The position numbers were made by a program, and so were the translations under genes. A model generated the notes under the pieces. It made no database searches. It had not been told where the DNA came from and saw nothing but the letters and a program-made list of their open reading frames with translations. Shown here piece after piece: positions 41,104 to 54,240 of a DNA stretch of 64,000 nucleotides. How positions within the stretch are numbered: the stretch's first letter is position 1; each line of letters starts with the position of its first letter. The stretch comes from Blastomussa wellsi (lineage: Eukaryota; Cnidaria; Anthozoa; Scleractinia; Plerogyridae), in the NCBI GenBank assembly GCA_947652115.1, contig OX393568.1, forward strand, positions 16,265,025-16,329,024, read 5' to 3'.

Positions 41104-41192
41104 AGACTACGAGCAGTCCCTTTTTTCTTAGTCCGTCGAGCGCGGGGCGAAAACATGGCCGCGCAACTGCAAACATGACTGCTCGTAGTCTA
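41104..41192. repeat. 89-bp inverted repeat
   Basis: AGACTACGAGCAGTC (41104-41118) and GACTGCTCGTAGTCT (41178-41192) are perfect complements. Confidence 0.85.
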
Positions 41193-41799
41193 TCTTTTGT
41201 TTACGTTGTAATTTAAATTTGAGAATACAATATATTTTTCATAGCAGCAATGGCCCTGAAGTAGACTAGTTGTACTAGCCGAAATATTGGTTCATTAAAA
41301 GTGCCCTTTGCAGTTTAAATTATGTTTTGTTTGTTATATGTTTGATTTAATATTCGTATAATTGCATGTCTAATTTGTCGATTGTCCAGTGAATTCTGTC
41401 ACGAATTTAAGCTCTACCGGCGTATCGATTGATGACCTCTATAACGTGGACAGGCGAAAGGTTCTAGAATAAAAGTGAGATCCTTAATATCATTATGAAA
41501 GCCTAACCAAGAATTGTTGATTTTATAGACCCTGTCAACCAGTGTTCCAACCAGACCCATTTTGTAAGAGGATGAAGTGAAACTGAAACTGTTAGTTTGG
41601 AGCCCTGTAAACGGGTGTCTGGAGATTGAGGGGGCCGTTATTGACCTAGACATCCAAGAAAGAACAAATCCAAGAACAAAATCTTTGAGCCCTTATAATT
41701 TTCTATCCAATCCTTTTCATTATGCTCCATAATCTTTTGTGCTCTTTTTTTTCAGCTTTTCCAATAAGGTCCGTTCACGCCAAGATTTTTAAAAAACAC

Positions 41800-41833
<34 letters not shown>

Positions 41834-44800
41834 CATTTAAGCATAGTTTGTCTTAGTTGCCATTTAGGTTTCAACTTTTTGCATGTCTTTTACTTTCGTA
41901 GATTTAGTTTAGTTTTGAACCTTTTTTACGTGGTGTGGACAGGGCAAAATTCTGCATCTGACACGTGTTACTTTCTTTGCCGTATGCGATGTTTTTTGGG
42001 CAGCTGTCAGAACACGATTAATTGAAATGGGCATAAAACAGGGGTGCCATTTCCCTTTCCGTTGTCTCTGTTTGGTATGCATGTTATGATTTGATCCACA
42101 AGGTGACAATTTTAAGAGTTGTTTATCTAACTTATCAAACCATTAAACAACCAATTCTTTTCAAGTTCCGGCAAAACAAAGACAAAAAATTAGAATGACA
42201 GGTCACAGGAATTCACCGGAAATTTATCACATGAATTCCTAGCAGAGAAAAAAGTCTCGGTAAACCTTAATTAAAATTTAAACGAGGTGACAGAAAGTAC
42301 TCGCGATGCAGGTAGATTTTGAGGTAACTAAACTCCAATCGAACTGAAGTGGACGACTGTAGTATTTAATGCCAGCGGATGGATAATAAAGAGGTATAAA
42401 TGTAATGAAATCAAAAAAGAAACCACCAAACTAAAGTTAATATTTAACGACCGTTTTGCATAGAGAATGAGAGTTGTAGCATTATATGTATTGAACTCAG
42501 GGAAAAATAACTGAGGGACAAATGAGGTACTGGATATTGCTGAAAATAACTATTCTAGCCTGACGCTTTAGTTCTAAAAAACCAAAACCTCTTTTAATTA
42601 CAGTTCGAAGAATTCGGTGGTAAATCAGCGTTGACATTTGTCTACTTCACAACTTCCTGTTAAATTATTGGAGGGGTCGGGGTACTCCCTGATTGGGTTT
42701 GAAGGGGTTTGAAGTATTTTGCTCTGGCATACGCTGTGATTTTTGCACGTTGGTCAGCAATTTATAGGTTAAGGTTTTCATTTTGTTATAATTGTTATTC
42801 ACCCATCGAGATGTGCAATAAGAAAATGGGTGATTTAAATCCCTTCTAAAATGATTGCGCGGGCTGAAATATTTCATCGAATTTGGGCCAGGTCTAGATC
42901 TGTATTGGGGTACGGGGAACGTACCGCATATTTGGCCGGTCTAAGATGATGTTAGAGTTTCACGAATCGTGCCGCACATCCCCACCCAGATAGTTCGGAG
43001 AGTAGCCCCCAGGAAGAAATAAGAACGATTCAGTGGTAACCAGAGCTTGTCGTTTTAAAAAAGCAACATGGCAGCTGGATCATTTCTGTGTGATGTCAGG
43101 TGTTTTTTTAAAGGAGATTTTATCAAAAAGGAAAGACTGGAAATGATAGCCTCCAGGATGGCCGTCCGGTTCCGATCGGGATGTCAAACTGGTCAGGTTT
43201 TTGTTACAGAAACAACAGTTCTGCTGCCTCCATGCTTGTTCTTTGCAGTTACTGTTGAATATCATCCCAATAATTTTTATCGCCCTTCCTGAAGATAGTT
43301 TTGAAAGTTTCAGCAATTTAGAACTAAGCAGACCTGTCCAAAACCCTGTCTGGTGAGATTCTGGTTTTACTCGATAGCTTCCAACACGGGTCGAGACTAC
43401 AGAATGCCTTAAAAGCGTCAATCAGCAACACATAGTTCCGCATACCCCGAGCTTAAACCGTTCGCCATACAATGCTAGAAACAAAAATAGACGCAAAATA
43501 AATTTCCCAGCTAGTCAGACTGTTGAGCCACCTGTTTCAATGACAAATTAATTTACGACAGTTAGTTTGAGGTTCCTCACAGCTTTGCAAGACAGTTCAT
43601 GCTCTTTGAACAGCCGAGAACCCGGTTCGTGTGAGAAAAAATAATCTGCTGTGGGATCTGTAAGTGTTTCCGTTCACGTTTAACACCACCTGAGTATGGT
43701 ACAGTTTCTTTCATCCGAAGTTATTTTGACTTTTAAATAGTTCTTCACTTTTATTATATATGCCCAATGAGGGGGGTACTACCACGTCGCATCCAAAAAT
43801 AACCAGTTTCCGGCTCAGTAGTAAAACAATGTAAATTCTTTGAAAGAATCCGACATTATTCCAAAGTGGGCCACAGACGAAGGCCAAGGTCGACATACCA
43901 GTTTCCGTTTATCCCTCGTCTCTGTGCGTTTATTACTATTCCCGCAGTAGTTGAAAGAATCTACAAAACAAGCACTGACGGTTTTCTTATCACTTTACAA
44001 TGTCTGAATCAGAATGAACGGCTACTAATTAAGTTACAAATTGGATTGGGTAAAGTAAAAGGCTACCGAAAGGGTACTGTTATTTGTTTTATTTTGTATT
44101 CGATACCTTTACGACACTGCAAAAGTTCGCACTATATCGTCAATCTACAGTCTTTACCGGAAGAGTATGCTCTCGTTACACTTTGATCAAATTTCTCAAG
44201 GTTAAAGAGCTTCAAAAGTTGCTTTGAAGTCGCTGTTTAAATGTTTCCTGTATGACAAATTTTGAATGACACATAGTTCGTTTCAAAAAACGATTCTGGT
44301 CATACTAACGTCTTTGAAATTTACCTTGACATATTTGTATATACGTCCAGCTTTTCCAGTCAGCTTGAAACAATTCATTAAACTTATCGCAACTTATCTC
44401 AAGAGCGTATTCTTGAATCAGGACCTTTGATCGTTGAAACCCAGAAGATTTTACTTAAAGAAACTCGATCCTCAAAAATCTAAAGCCGATTTAAAGCAAA
44501 TATACATCTTGAGAATCTTTTCGCAGCGGCCTGTCCCAGTTTTCAGGTGAGACTGAAACGTTCTTTGTTCAACACGGATCGGTTGAGCTGCAAGTTCAGC
44601 ATGGGTAAGGAAGAGCAATGTTTAAGTACTTGTATCCCTGTCAAAACCCTTTTTGTTGTTCTTTAAGCTAAGAGATCAGTGGCCGAATGTTCTTGTAGCG
44701 TGTTCCAACGCATGGACTCGCCGCGCGTATCTTGAAATTTTCAACTCTAGAACCCTTTTGTTTAAAGAGCGAATAACTTTGGATAAACCTCTATTTAGCG

Positions 44801-45130
44801 GATAAAATCCAGCCATTATACAATCAATCGAGTCAACCGATCAGTTGGCCGATTACGGAGAGAGTTGTAAGATAAATTATTCCACAGCAATTTGTTTCCA
44901 TAAAATGAACTATCAACTAATTTTCTTGCTTAAAAAATTGTGCCGTATTTTTAAACAAACTAGCTGGTATTCGGCAAAATAGTCATGTATTTGTTGCATC
45001 GAAGTTAAAGAGGAAAGATTTTTTAAATAAGGATTTGAATATCCTAAATCTTTCCCAAATAATACGGGGTTGGTCATACACGCGCGCAACACTCGCGCGT
45101 ACTCGAGAAAAATATTTCAATAGCTTTCTA
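41193..45130. other. no gene seen; (AT)n run near 41804
   Basis: AT-rich with a dinucleotide run at 41804-41830. The 3' end probably holds the promoter of the plus-strand LMO gene; no TATA box or 5' UTR exon can be fixed. CCGAAATATTGG near 41280 may be a repeat remnant. Confidence 0.5.
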
Positions 45131-45381
45131 ATGAACGATTTCTATATTGTAGAAAACAAAGACAAAGATTGTAAAAAGGCGGACGATGAAAAGCCGAAGG
45201 AACTAAAAATTTGTGCACAATGTGATAAAAAGATCGAAGGGAAGTTTTTGCTGCGAGCTTTGGACAAGTTCTGGCACGAGGAGTGTTTAAAATGTTCTTA
45301 CTGCAATACGCAACTGGCAGAGTTGAGCTTCAAGTTTTACCTCAAAGGAGATTTAGTTCTTTGTAAACGAGACTACATCAG
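45131..45381 (+). CDS. LMO: LIM-only protein (LMO/rhombotin-like) gene A, coding exon 1
   Basis: ATG 45131-45133 (MNDFYIVENK...) to the donor AG|GTGAG at 45381/45382, 83 codons plus two bases. After a charged N-terminus comes LIM domain 1 (residues about 28-82) with zinc ligands CAQC, HEEC, CSYC and CKRD. LMO proteins are nuclear adaptors that bind LDB/Chip and link GATA and bHLH factors. With the exon at 48189-48420 the protein has 160 residues, the usual LMO length, and the phase-2 intron sits between DYIR and LFG, between the two LIM domains. The frame is open upstream only through a TTG, so this ATG is chosen. Complete and undamaged. Confidence 0.9.
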
Positions 45382-48188
45382 GTGAGACTTTCTCGATTTA
45401 ATCAAAATAAAAATTTCTCCTTTTCTAAACTTAGCAAGGAAAGACAAAATCATATCGTGCTAGACGTCAAAACTATTCCAAATTTGGAATTGCACACCTT
45501 TAGAGGCTTGCAACTTCGCAGAAATTTAATAAGCTTTCAGTTGCCTCACAGACACGCCGACTAGAACTTAAGAACTGTAAATTTACTAATTCAGCTGCTC
45601 AAATTGTGACTAGATTCAAATATATGAAAGACTAGCAGAAACTAGACTAGCTAGTACATCGAAGTTTTCAAATGCCTGATGAAACAACATGGAAATTCTC
45701 TTTATTATATTATTCAGTCGTGATTTCAATTTCCGTAACGTTCCTCTCTTTTCTTTATGATATTATTTATTTATCATGTTTTCGTTCAAAATAGACACAT
45801 TATGTTTGAATATATTAGGTCTCGGTCACGGTGTATTTTTTCAAATTCAGGCCTAAATTCCGTGCAGCTTGGCTGCTAAGTCTCGATGGTGAATTTATTT
45901 CATTAATAAGATTAAAGGATCTTTATAGTTCAAACAACTTTCAAGAGCTCTGCAAACCTTGTTAACATGAATAAGGGAAACTTATCTTTATCCGACTACA
46001 AATGTTCTTTACTAGAACCCATTGTTGCATTGCTTCAAAACCAATTTTCCGCTCAAAAAAGTGCTTCCTAGCTAAGCTTCGTCTAAATTTCACAAAAAGT
46101 ATAAGTAACTAGTAGAGACAATACTGTTTTCCTAGTAATACATGTAATTCCGAAGAGATTTTAAAAAAAGTGAGGTTTCCCAGACAGTCCGTTCTGCTGT
46201 GAAAGAAGATCTTGGTTAATTTATGTTAAGCTTCGAAGAAATACAAGAGACAGATTGCACGTGGGAGAAACGTAAGGCTTAAAAATAAAATCACGGAATC
46301 TTTCTGTACTTGTATGCAATACTTTGATTTCTAGTATTTGTTGGAGCAGAAATTATAGCGAATAGACTCATTTCAAATAAAAGCTTTAGAAAGTTGCGGT
46401 TACTCGTCAACTCCTGTTTGAAAGTCGAGCCTCGATTTAATTAATACAACGAAACCAAAACAAATTGAAGGGACAGGTGGTCGGGAGATAGCTATCAACT
46501 GGATTTATCATCTTGGAACAATAACGGAAAAAACTTCTGTAAGTATCGAAATGTCAACTAAAAAGAAAAATGTATATAAGTATATATAACTGACCAGAAT
46601 ATTAATGAACATTCTGTTACAAAATCAAATTAAATCCGATATTTCTATCATTGCAGATCCCATTCTTCCTCTCCAAAAATACTTGTTCTATTTTAATCTG
46701 TAGAATTGTTTTGTCCAAATTGTTTGTGCTGATTTTGTGGCATTTGGTGATTGGGAAAGGGAACTCTGGATATAGTTGCAATATCTTTTTAAATGAAAAC
46801 TTTTTTGATGTTTTCTGGCGAAATTGACACAACCTCCAAAGGGTTGGACTAGCACACCTTCTCTCTGTTATATATTAGGCACATCTTTACCAACTGCTGT
46901 GCGTACATGTCAAACAATGGCTTTTTCAAATACTTTTAACTTTGTAAACCCATTCACGAAGCTTTTTTTTGCTGCGACCAGGTTTCCATAAAGAGCATTC
47001 AGAGAAACATAACTATGTCACCGGTTTATGCTTTGTTATTACGTTTTGCTATAGCTTTGCTTGGAAAAAGTCATTTGCTAAGAATATTTAAATATTCTAA
47101 TAGATGATAAAATTAAATTATATAGCTCTCTTGGAAGTATAATCCTTACGCATTATTTTTCTATTTAACTGATTCTTTTATGGTTATACTTTTTTATATT
47201 ATTTTTCTGTTTTATTACGTTTTTTTCTCTTTCTTTCTTTATTCATATACTACAAACAATATGTTACAACTACTCACAATTACAAATCTACAACTAATTA
47301 TGGATACAGTTACCAATTATAGATACAGTTACCAAAACAAATACAATTACGTTTACATTCAAAAACAATTACAATACTATAGCCTACAATGTTCTTTAAC
47401 GAAATTGACCAATAGAATCATTAAACCTAACTCGCTATATAGACAAAAAGTATTTCCATTTGTTTATAAATTCTTTCTCTTTATCACACATGACTGCAAT
47501 GTATTTTTCTAAATAATTTTTTTCCCACACAAGTGAGATAAAATCATCAAGTTGGCACCTTGTAGTGTTCAGTGAGTTGACATATAGAAAATATTTGCCT
47601 AAAATTATCAAATGGTTGAGGGCCAAACAGTTACTCTTTCAATGAATAATTCCGAACATGATGTCTCAAAGAATCAAGTTTGGGTCACCTGGAGATAAAT
47701 TATACCACTCTTGGAATTTGCTCCAGAAAGAGGTTGCCTGTGAACAGTGCACAAACAAATGCCAAAATCGTTATAAATCTGTTCTTCCAGATCTTTTGAG
47801 ATAGAACCTCCTCTTTGGTTTTAGGTGTGGTATTTACAATGCCCTGTCAGTAATAAATGATTTACTTCCGTTGATTGATAAGCACAAATTGGCCATTTCC
47901 GAGTTCCCTTTTACCTCTGTTTCAAAACGAGTGAAACCATTCGTATGAAAATGGGTTTGATTTGCATGAAAATGAACATGGAGGTAAAACACATTTTCAT
48001 ATGAACAGTTTCGCGTTTAGACTCGTTTTAAAGCTGGGGCAAAAGCAACTCGGCAATGGCCTAATGGTCGATATATTCGGAAATCGCTTAAAATTATGTA
48101 GCCTTACACCAATCGGAGTTTTTCCAACTTTTTTACTGAACTAGTTTTACTTATCATCTCGTAACATTCCGCCTTACTTTATTCGCAG
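45382..48188 (+). other. intron of LMO gene A, 2807 bp
   Basis: Donor GTGAGA, acceptor TTATTCGCAG. The sequence is AT-rich, with no nested gene or transposon that I can support. Confidence 0.85.
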
Positions 48189-48420
48189 GTTATTTGGTGC
48201 CACAGGAATTTGTTCACGATGCTTAAAAACAATTCCACCGCTGGAAATGGTGATGCGGGCTCGTGAACATGTCTATCACCTCGACTGCTTTGCGTGTCAT
48301 GTCTGCCGCTACAGATTCTGTGTAGGCGACAGGTTTTATCTTCACTACAACACGGTTCGCTGTCAAGATCACTACTATGTCGACAGAAGCTACCTTTTTC
48401 AAACACCCTTTTTCGTGTAA
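48189..48420 (+). CDS. LMO: LIM-only protein (LMO/rhombotin-like) gene A, coding exon 2
   Basis: Begins after the acceptor TTCGCAG and completes the Arg codon split by the intron, then LFGATGICSRC... through LIM domain 2 (residues about 92-146: CSRC, HLDC, CHVC and CQDH) to TAA 48418-48420. The stretch VMRAREHVYHLDCFAC is characteristic of LMO1/2/3. A short tail (VDRSYLFQTPFFV) follows. Joined length is 483 bases, a whole number of codons. The paralog on the minus strand at 58243 has the same exon structure and points toward this gene. Confidence 0.9.
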
Positions 48421-49086
48421 TCTTTCTTTATTACTGCGCCATGCACTTTTAGGCCATTTCAGCACTGACTAGATGATCACTGAATGAACGTTAACTGAAA
48501 TATTACAGACAATTTATTTGTAACAAAAACGACATAAGGGCCTCTTCATAAACAGCCCGAATTATCGGGCTGGTCCGGCTACAGAGATCTTTCCTGACTC
48601 CTATTTCCTTTGTAAAAGTTTCGATGAATTCTTATAATTATGAGAAGACGCGCCTGGTAGATTACCGAGAACTCCGCTTCTACAAATGATTTCTCGGTGA
48701 TATCTGGATAGAGATGTTTCCATATGAATGCAACCCGGTTACCGGGACGAAGCTTTTTTGACAAAATAACTTCCAGCAAACATGGATGGTATAATTTTGC
48801 CCAGAATGTATTTCCCATCAGGGGCAAGCAAGCTGAAATTTAAAAACGAACAGTCGGCAAAATTCGCCTCCATACCGAATGTTACCGTATAAAAAAATAC
48901 AGGAAGGCCAAAAAGTGCATGGATCGACAAAATTGAAGACGATTGGGCAAACTTGCAATAAATTTTCATGAATGTTTTACAAGTTATTCAGTTTTTATCA
49001 AAATTCTGTTTATAACGATTTGTGATGTTAAAAGTCATCGTTCCTTCTTTGTCAACTGGCCGTGATTTTGTGACTGAAAGCCTGAT
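48421..49086. other. 3' side of LMO gene A, no further gene seen
   Basis: Presumed 3' UTR and intergenic sequence; no AATAAA seen directly after the stop. Confidence 0.4.
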
Positions 49087-49087
49087 T

Positions 49088-49124
<37 letters not shown>

Positions 49125-49329
49125 ATCCTTATTGCCCCCAGTGTGGCATGGAGCCGCAACAATGTCTTTTCCACCAAGTCTTTTATTTCGAAATTGCCTG
49201 TGCTTCTCCCCATGACAAACCCATCTCACTTAGTTCAGTTTAACGGTCTTTCTTCAGGCCAGGTGGTTTTGGGTCTCCCCTTTTTCTTTTGCCTGTAGGT
49301 GTCCACCTAAGGGCAACCTTGGGTATCCT

Positions 49330-49610
49330 AACAAACAAATCTTCTAATATCGGCAAGACCACAAAGACAAACCAATGAATGGTGCCGGATCTTTGTAGAC
49401 CTGGATCAGTTAAATCAAAAGATACTATGCAAAAAACGGTAGACTGATCCCCACGGCGAAGAGAAGAAATTAAAACAGAAATGAAATCACATTAAAGCAA
49501 GTACAATATATTTGCCCGATATTTCGGTTTGAAAAACAAACCTTCTACGGGGGCTTAAGAAAGCCGTGGGGATCAGTGTACCGTTTTTTGCATAGTATCT
49601 TGGGTATCCT
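49330..49610. repeat. inserted element with terminal inverted repeats inside the LINE
   Basis: GATACTATGCAAAAAACGGT (about 49421) and ACCGTTTTTTGCATAGTATC (about 49580-49599) form about 40-bp arms with GATCCCCACGGC. CTTGGGTATCCT occurs on both sides (49318-49329 and 49599-49610), a candidate duplicated target. Confidence 0.65.
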
Positions 49611-49713
49611 CTCTGGTGACATTCGTAAAACATGTCCCAGCCATCTAAACCGACGTTTCTTGATTTTAAGATCGATACTTGTGCACCTAGTCTTCTTGTA
49701 CAGCAACCTCTTT

Positions 49714-51266
49714 CCCAGGGTCTCTCATCTTCCCGCCCTCCCTGAGCGAGAGAGGAGAGGGGTCGCCACTAAGCTCTTCGGAACGTCTCATAGGATTGGC
49801 TGGGAAAATTATATACAAACAATGGACCTATCCCTAAAACAATAGAGCTTCGTGGTATCAAGACCCAATGAAATTAGAGGCTCCGACGAGCTTCATGACA
49901 ACTGGAGGAGAGACCCTGGCACAGGCTGGTCACGTGGCTCCCAGAATCTGGGAGATTACAAAAAATCGTTAGAGGGGGGGCGCCCAGTATGAATTTTGTC
50001 TATACTGAGACTACGGGAGTGTGGAAAGGGTTGCCACTAAAATATATACAGTACGGCAAAATTATTTCCGTTGGTAATCTGTTGTAAACGCCGAAAAAAT
50101 TCAATACATCGTCCGGTAGCAGATATCCATGTTGTTTAGGTCGTATGTTTCCTCAATGTATATTTTAAAAATCTCTCCAGGGATGAGGAAGGCTTAACAG
50201 GAATTGCTAACCGCGGTCAAGGTTGTTTATGGAAGGTCTTGGCCTCGCGAAGGCCACATCTAACATTTCGACCTCGTGAAAGACGATTTAAATTATTTCA
50301 AAGCAATCTGGGCCATGATCACGGACGTCACAGTTGCTTTGAAAGGAGCGAAAGGACGAAAAGATGTATTGACATCTCACCGTCTCAGAAGAGCGCGGCG
50401 AACGATGACAAAAATAGAAAGAAGGCCGATGAACAACACTTCGGCGTCCAATCTTCGACAGAAAATTAAGGTTATGAAAGGAAATATGTTATATTGCCAT
50501 GCTATTTGTTCGTCCATTCCGCTCGTTATACAATTTTCGTCTGCGTGATATGTTGTCCACAAAATTGTGACACCTCATCTGATATTTTTCATGCTTCTAT
50601 CGCGTCGCGTAAACATTCCGTTTACATGTATACTGTTTGGAAAAAGTCTGTTCCTTGTTTCCAGTCTTTCCTGCGTTAGTGAATCGACCGTTGACAAAAC
50701 AACGCGTGACACTTGTTGGCGAACGGTTATCGAAGACGATAATCGTATTTCTATTTCGCATGTCTTACTGCGAGAGGTTTGCATATTTGCTCCCGTAAAT
50801 CGAGTTTCAAATCCGTCAAATTCGCTTTTTTATTCCACGTTTACGAATATAGTTGCGCTGCAATTTCAATCCTTCATTTGGCCCTCTGATCTACGATCAG
50901 AGCATCGAAAAATGACGGGATTCACATATAGCACTGTTCGGAGACGCTCACAGTCGATTTTGTCGAGTAACAGCAAAGGAAGAAGATAAAATACGATCGA
51001 TTTGAAGTGTGCTGTTGGTTGTATATCACAAATTTACTCAAAACAATCACTTGCTAAACCTTAAGATTGACGTTGAACAAATAAAGTGCTGTCCGAGGAC
51101 TTCGAGACGGTAGCCGATAAAACGATGGCACTCGTGCGATTGTATCGCGTGCGATACCCTCGACTTTAAATCGACACATCGCGACAAATTTCCTGACAAA
51201 TTTACCCTCCCAGCCTGTTCCAGGGTCTCTCCTCTCCGGGAGGGCGGGAAGATGAGAGACCCTGGG
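49714..51266. mobile_element. about 1.55-kb inverted-repeat element nested in the LINE
   Basis: CCCAGGGTCTCTCATCTTCC at 49714 is repeated as its exact complement at the end, 51247-51266. The LINE reading order continues on both sides of this block. No transposase is recognised inside; a few open stretches at 50240-50990 look random. A non-autonomous element is likely. Confidence 0.6.
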
Positions 51267-52502
51267 AACAAGGATGGTGGTACGGGTCGTTGGACATTTT
51301 GTTGGGCCAGAAGATGTTACAGAGCCTTCGCAATTGACTTTGCTTGTGACCGTTTTGACAATTCTCCAGCATTCAGAGCCGTACAGTAGCACAGATTTAA
51401 CATAACTGTTATAGATGCGCACTTTAGCCTTAAGCCTATACTGTTTAGACCTGCAGATGGTTCTGAGTCTACTAAATGCACTCCTGGCTTTGTTGAGCCT
51501 AGTATTGATGTCCTTCTGGTACTTTTATCTGTACTGATCACACTCCCACGATACGTAAACTCTTCAATATGTTCCAGCGGTTCTACATCGATGTTGATTG
51601 GCCTTGAAGCACCAGAGTTGACACACATAATTTTGAATTTCTTTTTGTGGTGATAAGTCCCGTTTTCTTGGCAATTGTATTGAGTTGGTCTGATTTCTCC
51701 TGAAGGTGAGTAGGTGTTGAAGAAAGGATGTCAGTATCATCAGCAAAATCAAGGTCTTGAAGGTGAGAGAAGATAGTCCACTGCATTCGACGAGAGTGCA
51801 GGGAAGTTGCTTGACACATCACCCAGTCGATTGTAACAAGGATGAGAATAGGTGAGAGTATACAGCCCTGGCGCACTCCCGATTTTACTGGAAATGGTTC
51901 CGTAATGGTATTTTCAAGACTGATACTACGTTCAAAATCTTAATAAGGTTGATAATCGTGGTGGCAATCCATATACTTGGAGGATCGTCCATAAACGCTA
52001 TCGAATGCCTTTTGAAAATCGATAACTTTAATTCAAATATATGCATTCCATTCGAGAGACTATCTCAGGATGTTTCGTAAAACAAATATCTGATCCATGC
52101 AACCTCTTCCTCTTCTAAACCCCGCCTGTTCTACTCTGAGTTGTGCATCGATACCCCTGTCAATGCGCTTAAGCAGTATCCTGTAAAATATCTTGCTTTG
52201 TACAGAAAGTAGGCTAATCCCCCTCCTATTATCACAGTTGCCGAGATCGCCTTCCTTTGGGAGCGTGAATATAAGACCTTTGGTCCAGTCTTTAGGAATA
52301 ACCTCTTGTGTCCAGATCGTTGAGAAGAGGTCCGTTAATAACCTAGATGTTGTACTTATATCCGCTTTCAACAGTTCAGCTTGAAGTGAGTCAATTCCTG
52401 GGGCTTTTCCGTTTTTAATGTTTTCAATTGCCGAGCGAACCTCTGCTATATATCAAGATACGATTCAGGTGGTGGGTCTGCTGATTCCTCTGGATCTGGC
52501 CG

Positions 52503-52740
52503 ATTACATACATACATACATACATACATACTTTATTGACTTTCCCCAAGGGGGCTTTTCAAAGACAATATTAAAAAATATATATATTCCTATTTACAAT
52601 TAAAATTAAGAATGAATAAAATAAGGTTCTAAAAAGATTATAAAAATATATATAAATATAAAAGACTTCTTCAAAGTCTTTAATTCTTTAATTCTTTAAT
52701 CGGACTTCGTCCGATTAAAGACTTCTTCAAAGTGTTATAC
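52503..52740 (-). mobile_element. 3' end fragment of another LINE with (ATGT)n tail
   Basis: On the minus strand CCCTTGGGGAAAGTCAATAAAG runs into TATGTATGTATG repeats ending at about 52503. It interrupts the larger LINE between its endonuclease and RT parts. A (TTTAATTC)-type repeat and a short palindrome, TCGGACTTCGTCCGA, lie at 52680-52722. Confidence 0.55.
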
Positions 52741-54240
52741 CCATCTAGCAGCTTGTTCCCTTTCTGCCCCTTTCCCTGTTTTTCTTTTTCTGGTTGGTGC
52801 TGTTGCCGCAAAGCTGTTTAGTGATCTTCTAAACTGTACCAAACTCTCTCTTATCGGCTGCTTCCTCTGCTTCGCTAGCCAGTTTCTCGATGAAGTTCGT
52901 CTTGTGCTTTCTTGTACTCCGTTTCACTTCTCTATCTTTGATCTTGTACTCCTGCTGTGGCAATTTAATCTGCCTTGACGATTTAGCATTCAACATCTTC
53001 TCCTTTGTCCTCCTCCTAGCTTCTATTCTGGCCCAAGTTTCAGCTGATAACCATTTCTTGGTCTTCTTTTTGTTAAAGCCAACATCGATTCCATGAGCAC
53101 TCCACTGGATCCTGATCTGTTTCATCCTCAAGAGCGGCAAGTGCAGCAAACCTGTTTTGAAGCTCAGTACTGAAGTTTCCTCTGCCCCCTGGCGATTTTC
53201 GCCGGTTGATGTCATGGAGTCTACAGCCATAAGCTTTACTTTAACTTTTGCGCATAACATGTAGTGATCACTGCTTACATCTGTACCCCGATATGCTTTT
53301 ACATCCATAAGGGATCTCCTCCACTTCTTGTTGATTATTTCGTGGTCGATCTGGTTGATTGTACGACTATCGGGGGATTTCCAGGTGATTTTGTGGATGT
53401 TCTTGTGGGGGAAGATTGTTCCCACTATTATACAGTTATTATTCAAACAAAAATCAACCAGCCTTTCTCCATTGTCATTAATCCTACCACAACCATGCTT
53501 CCCCATAGCAACTTCGCAGTTGTCCGAGCCAACTTTAGCAATAACATCTCAGTCCCATTATCAAGAACATATCATGTTGGGAGACTCTGGATACTTCATG
53601 CTGGAGCTGTTCGTACCAGTCGTCTTTTACCTCGTCGTCAGCCTCGTTGGTAGGGACTTAACATTATTGTAGTATAGTGAGTTTACAGTATTTGGAATGG
53701 AATCTTGCTCTGATGATTCTGTCGCTGACAGGTTCCCATTCAATAAGGGTCTTTTCTGTACTTCTGTTGATGATAAGGGCAACACCATTTGCATGTGCAT
53801 TTTCCTTCCAGGAAAACAAAATTGAAAAGGCATCTCCTGTCCTCTTTCTTCTTGCGCCAGTCCAGCTACATTCACTAACACCGAAGATTTCCAGGTCATA
53901 TTTTTCCATCTCCTTTGTAACCAGTGCCGTCTTACCAGTTTCAGACCTTGAGCGGACGTTCCATGTTGCAAGTCGTATCAACGTTTTGGGCCCAACAAAA
54001 CTCCTCCTTGAGTCCATAGCTTCCCGCGATGGGTTTTAACTAGGGGCTGTCATAATGCCTAGTTCTGTAGCTTGGCTTGAACTTTCCATAGGACCCTGCG
54101 GATTTGAATTCATAGTTGCGATTTCCGTAACTAGTTAGTTTATACCGGGTGGGGTTGTTGGCCCCACTCCCAACCCCCAACCTGGAGGGCCATGCAGTGG
54201 TTTTCTTTAGGGGTTTTCCTTCTCTAAGCACACGGTTTCC

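Larger units (their letters stand above)
49087..54240 (-). mobile_element. degenerate LINE (APE endonuclease plus RT) with nested insertions and (TGA)n tail
   Basis: On the minus strand from about 54240: a 5' region; an APE-type endonuclease starting IRLATWNVRS (near 53975) with NQIDHEIIN and SSDHYML (near 53340-53240); the RT with DWTKGLIFTLPKEGD, CRGISLL-type and RVEQAGFRRGRG motifs (52290-52100), VIDFQKAFDS (near 52010) and LDFADDTDILS (near 51740); LLYGSECWR (near 51380); then, beyond a nested element, RRFRWLGHVLRM with ALRWTPTGKRKRG (49660-49270). It ends with a (TGA)n tail at 49087-49124. Frames are broken many times, so it is dead. APE plus RT with a microsatellite tail fits an RTE- or CR1-like LINE. 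Confidence 0.75.

Noticed and set aside
48223..48465. Minus-strand 80-codon frame over LMO exon 2
   Set aside because: Antisense of a LIM domain with all zinc ligands on the plus strand; likewise the plus-strand frames at 57975-58458 opposite gene B.
50239..50989. Open stretches on the plus strand inside the nested element as a transposase
   Set aside because: No catalytic motif or zinc finger seen; frames overlap randomly.
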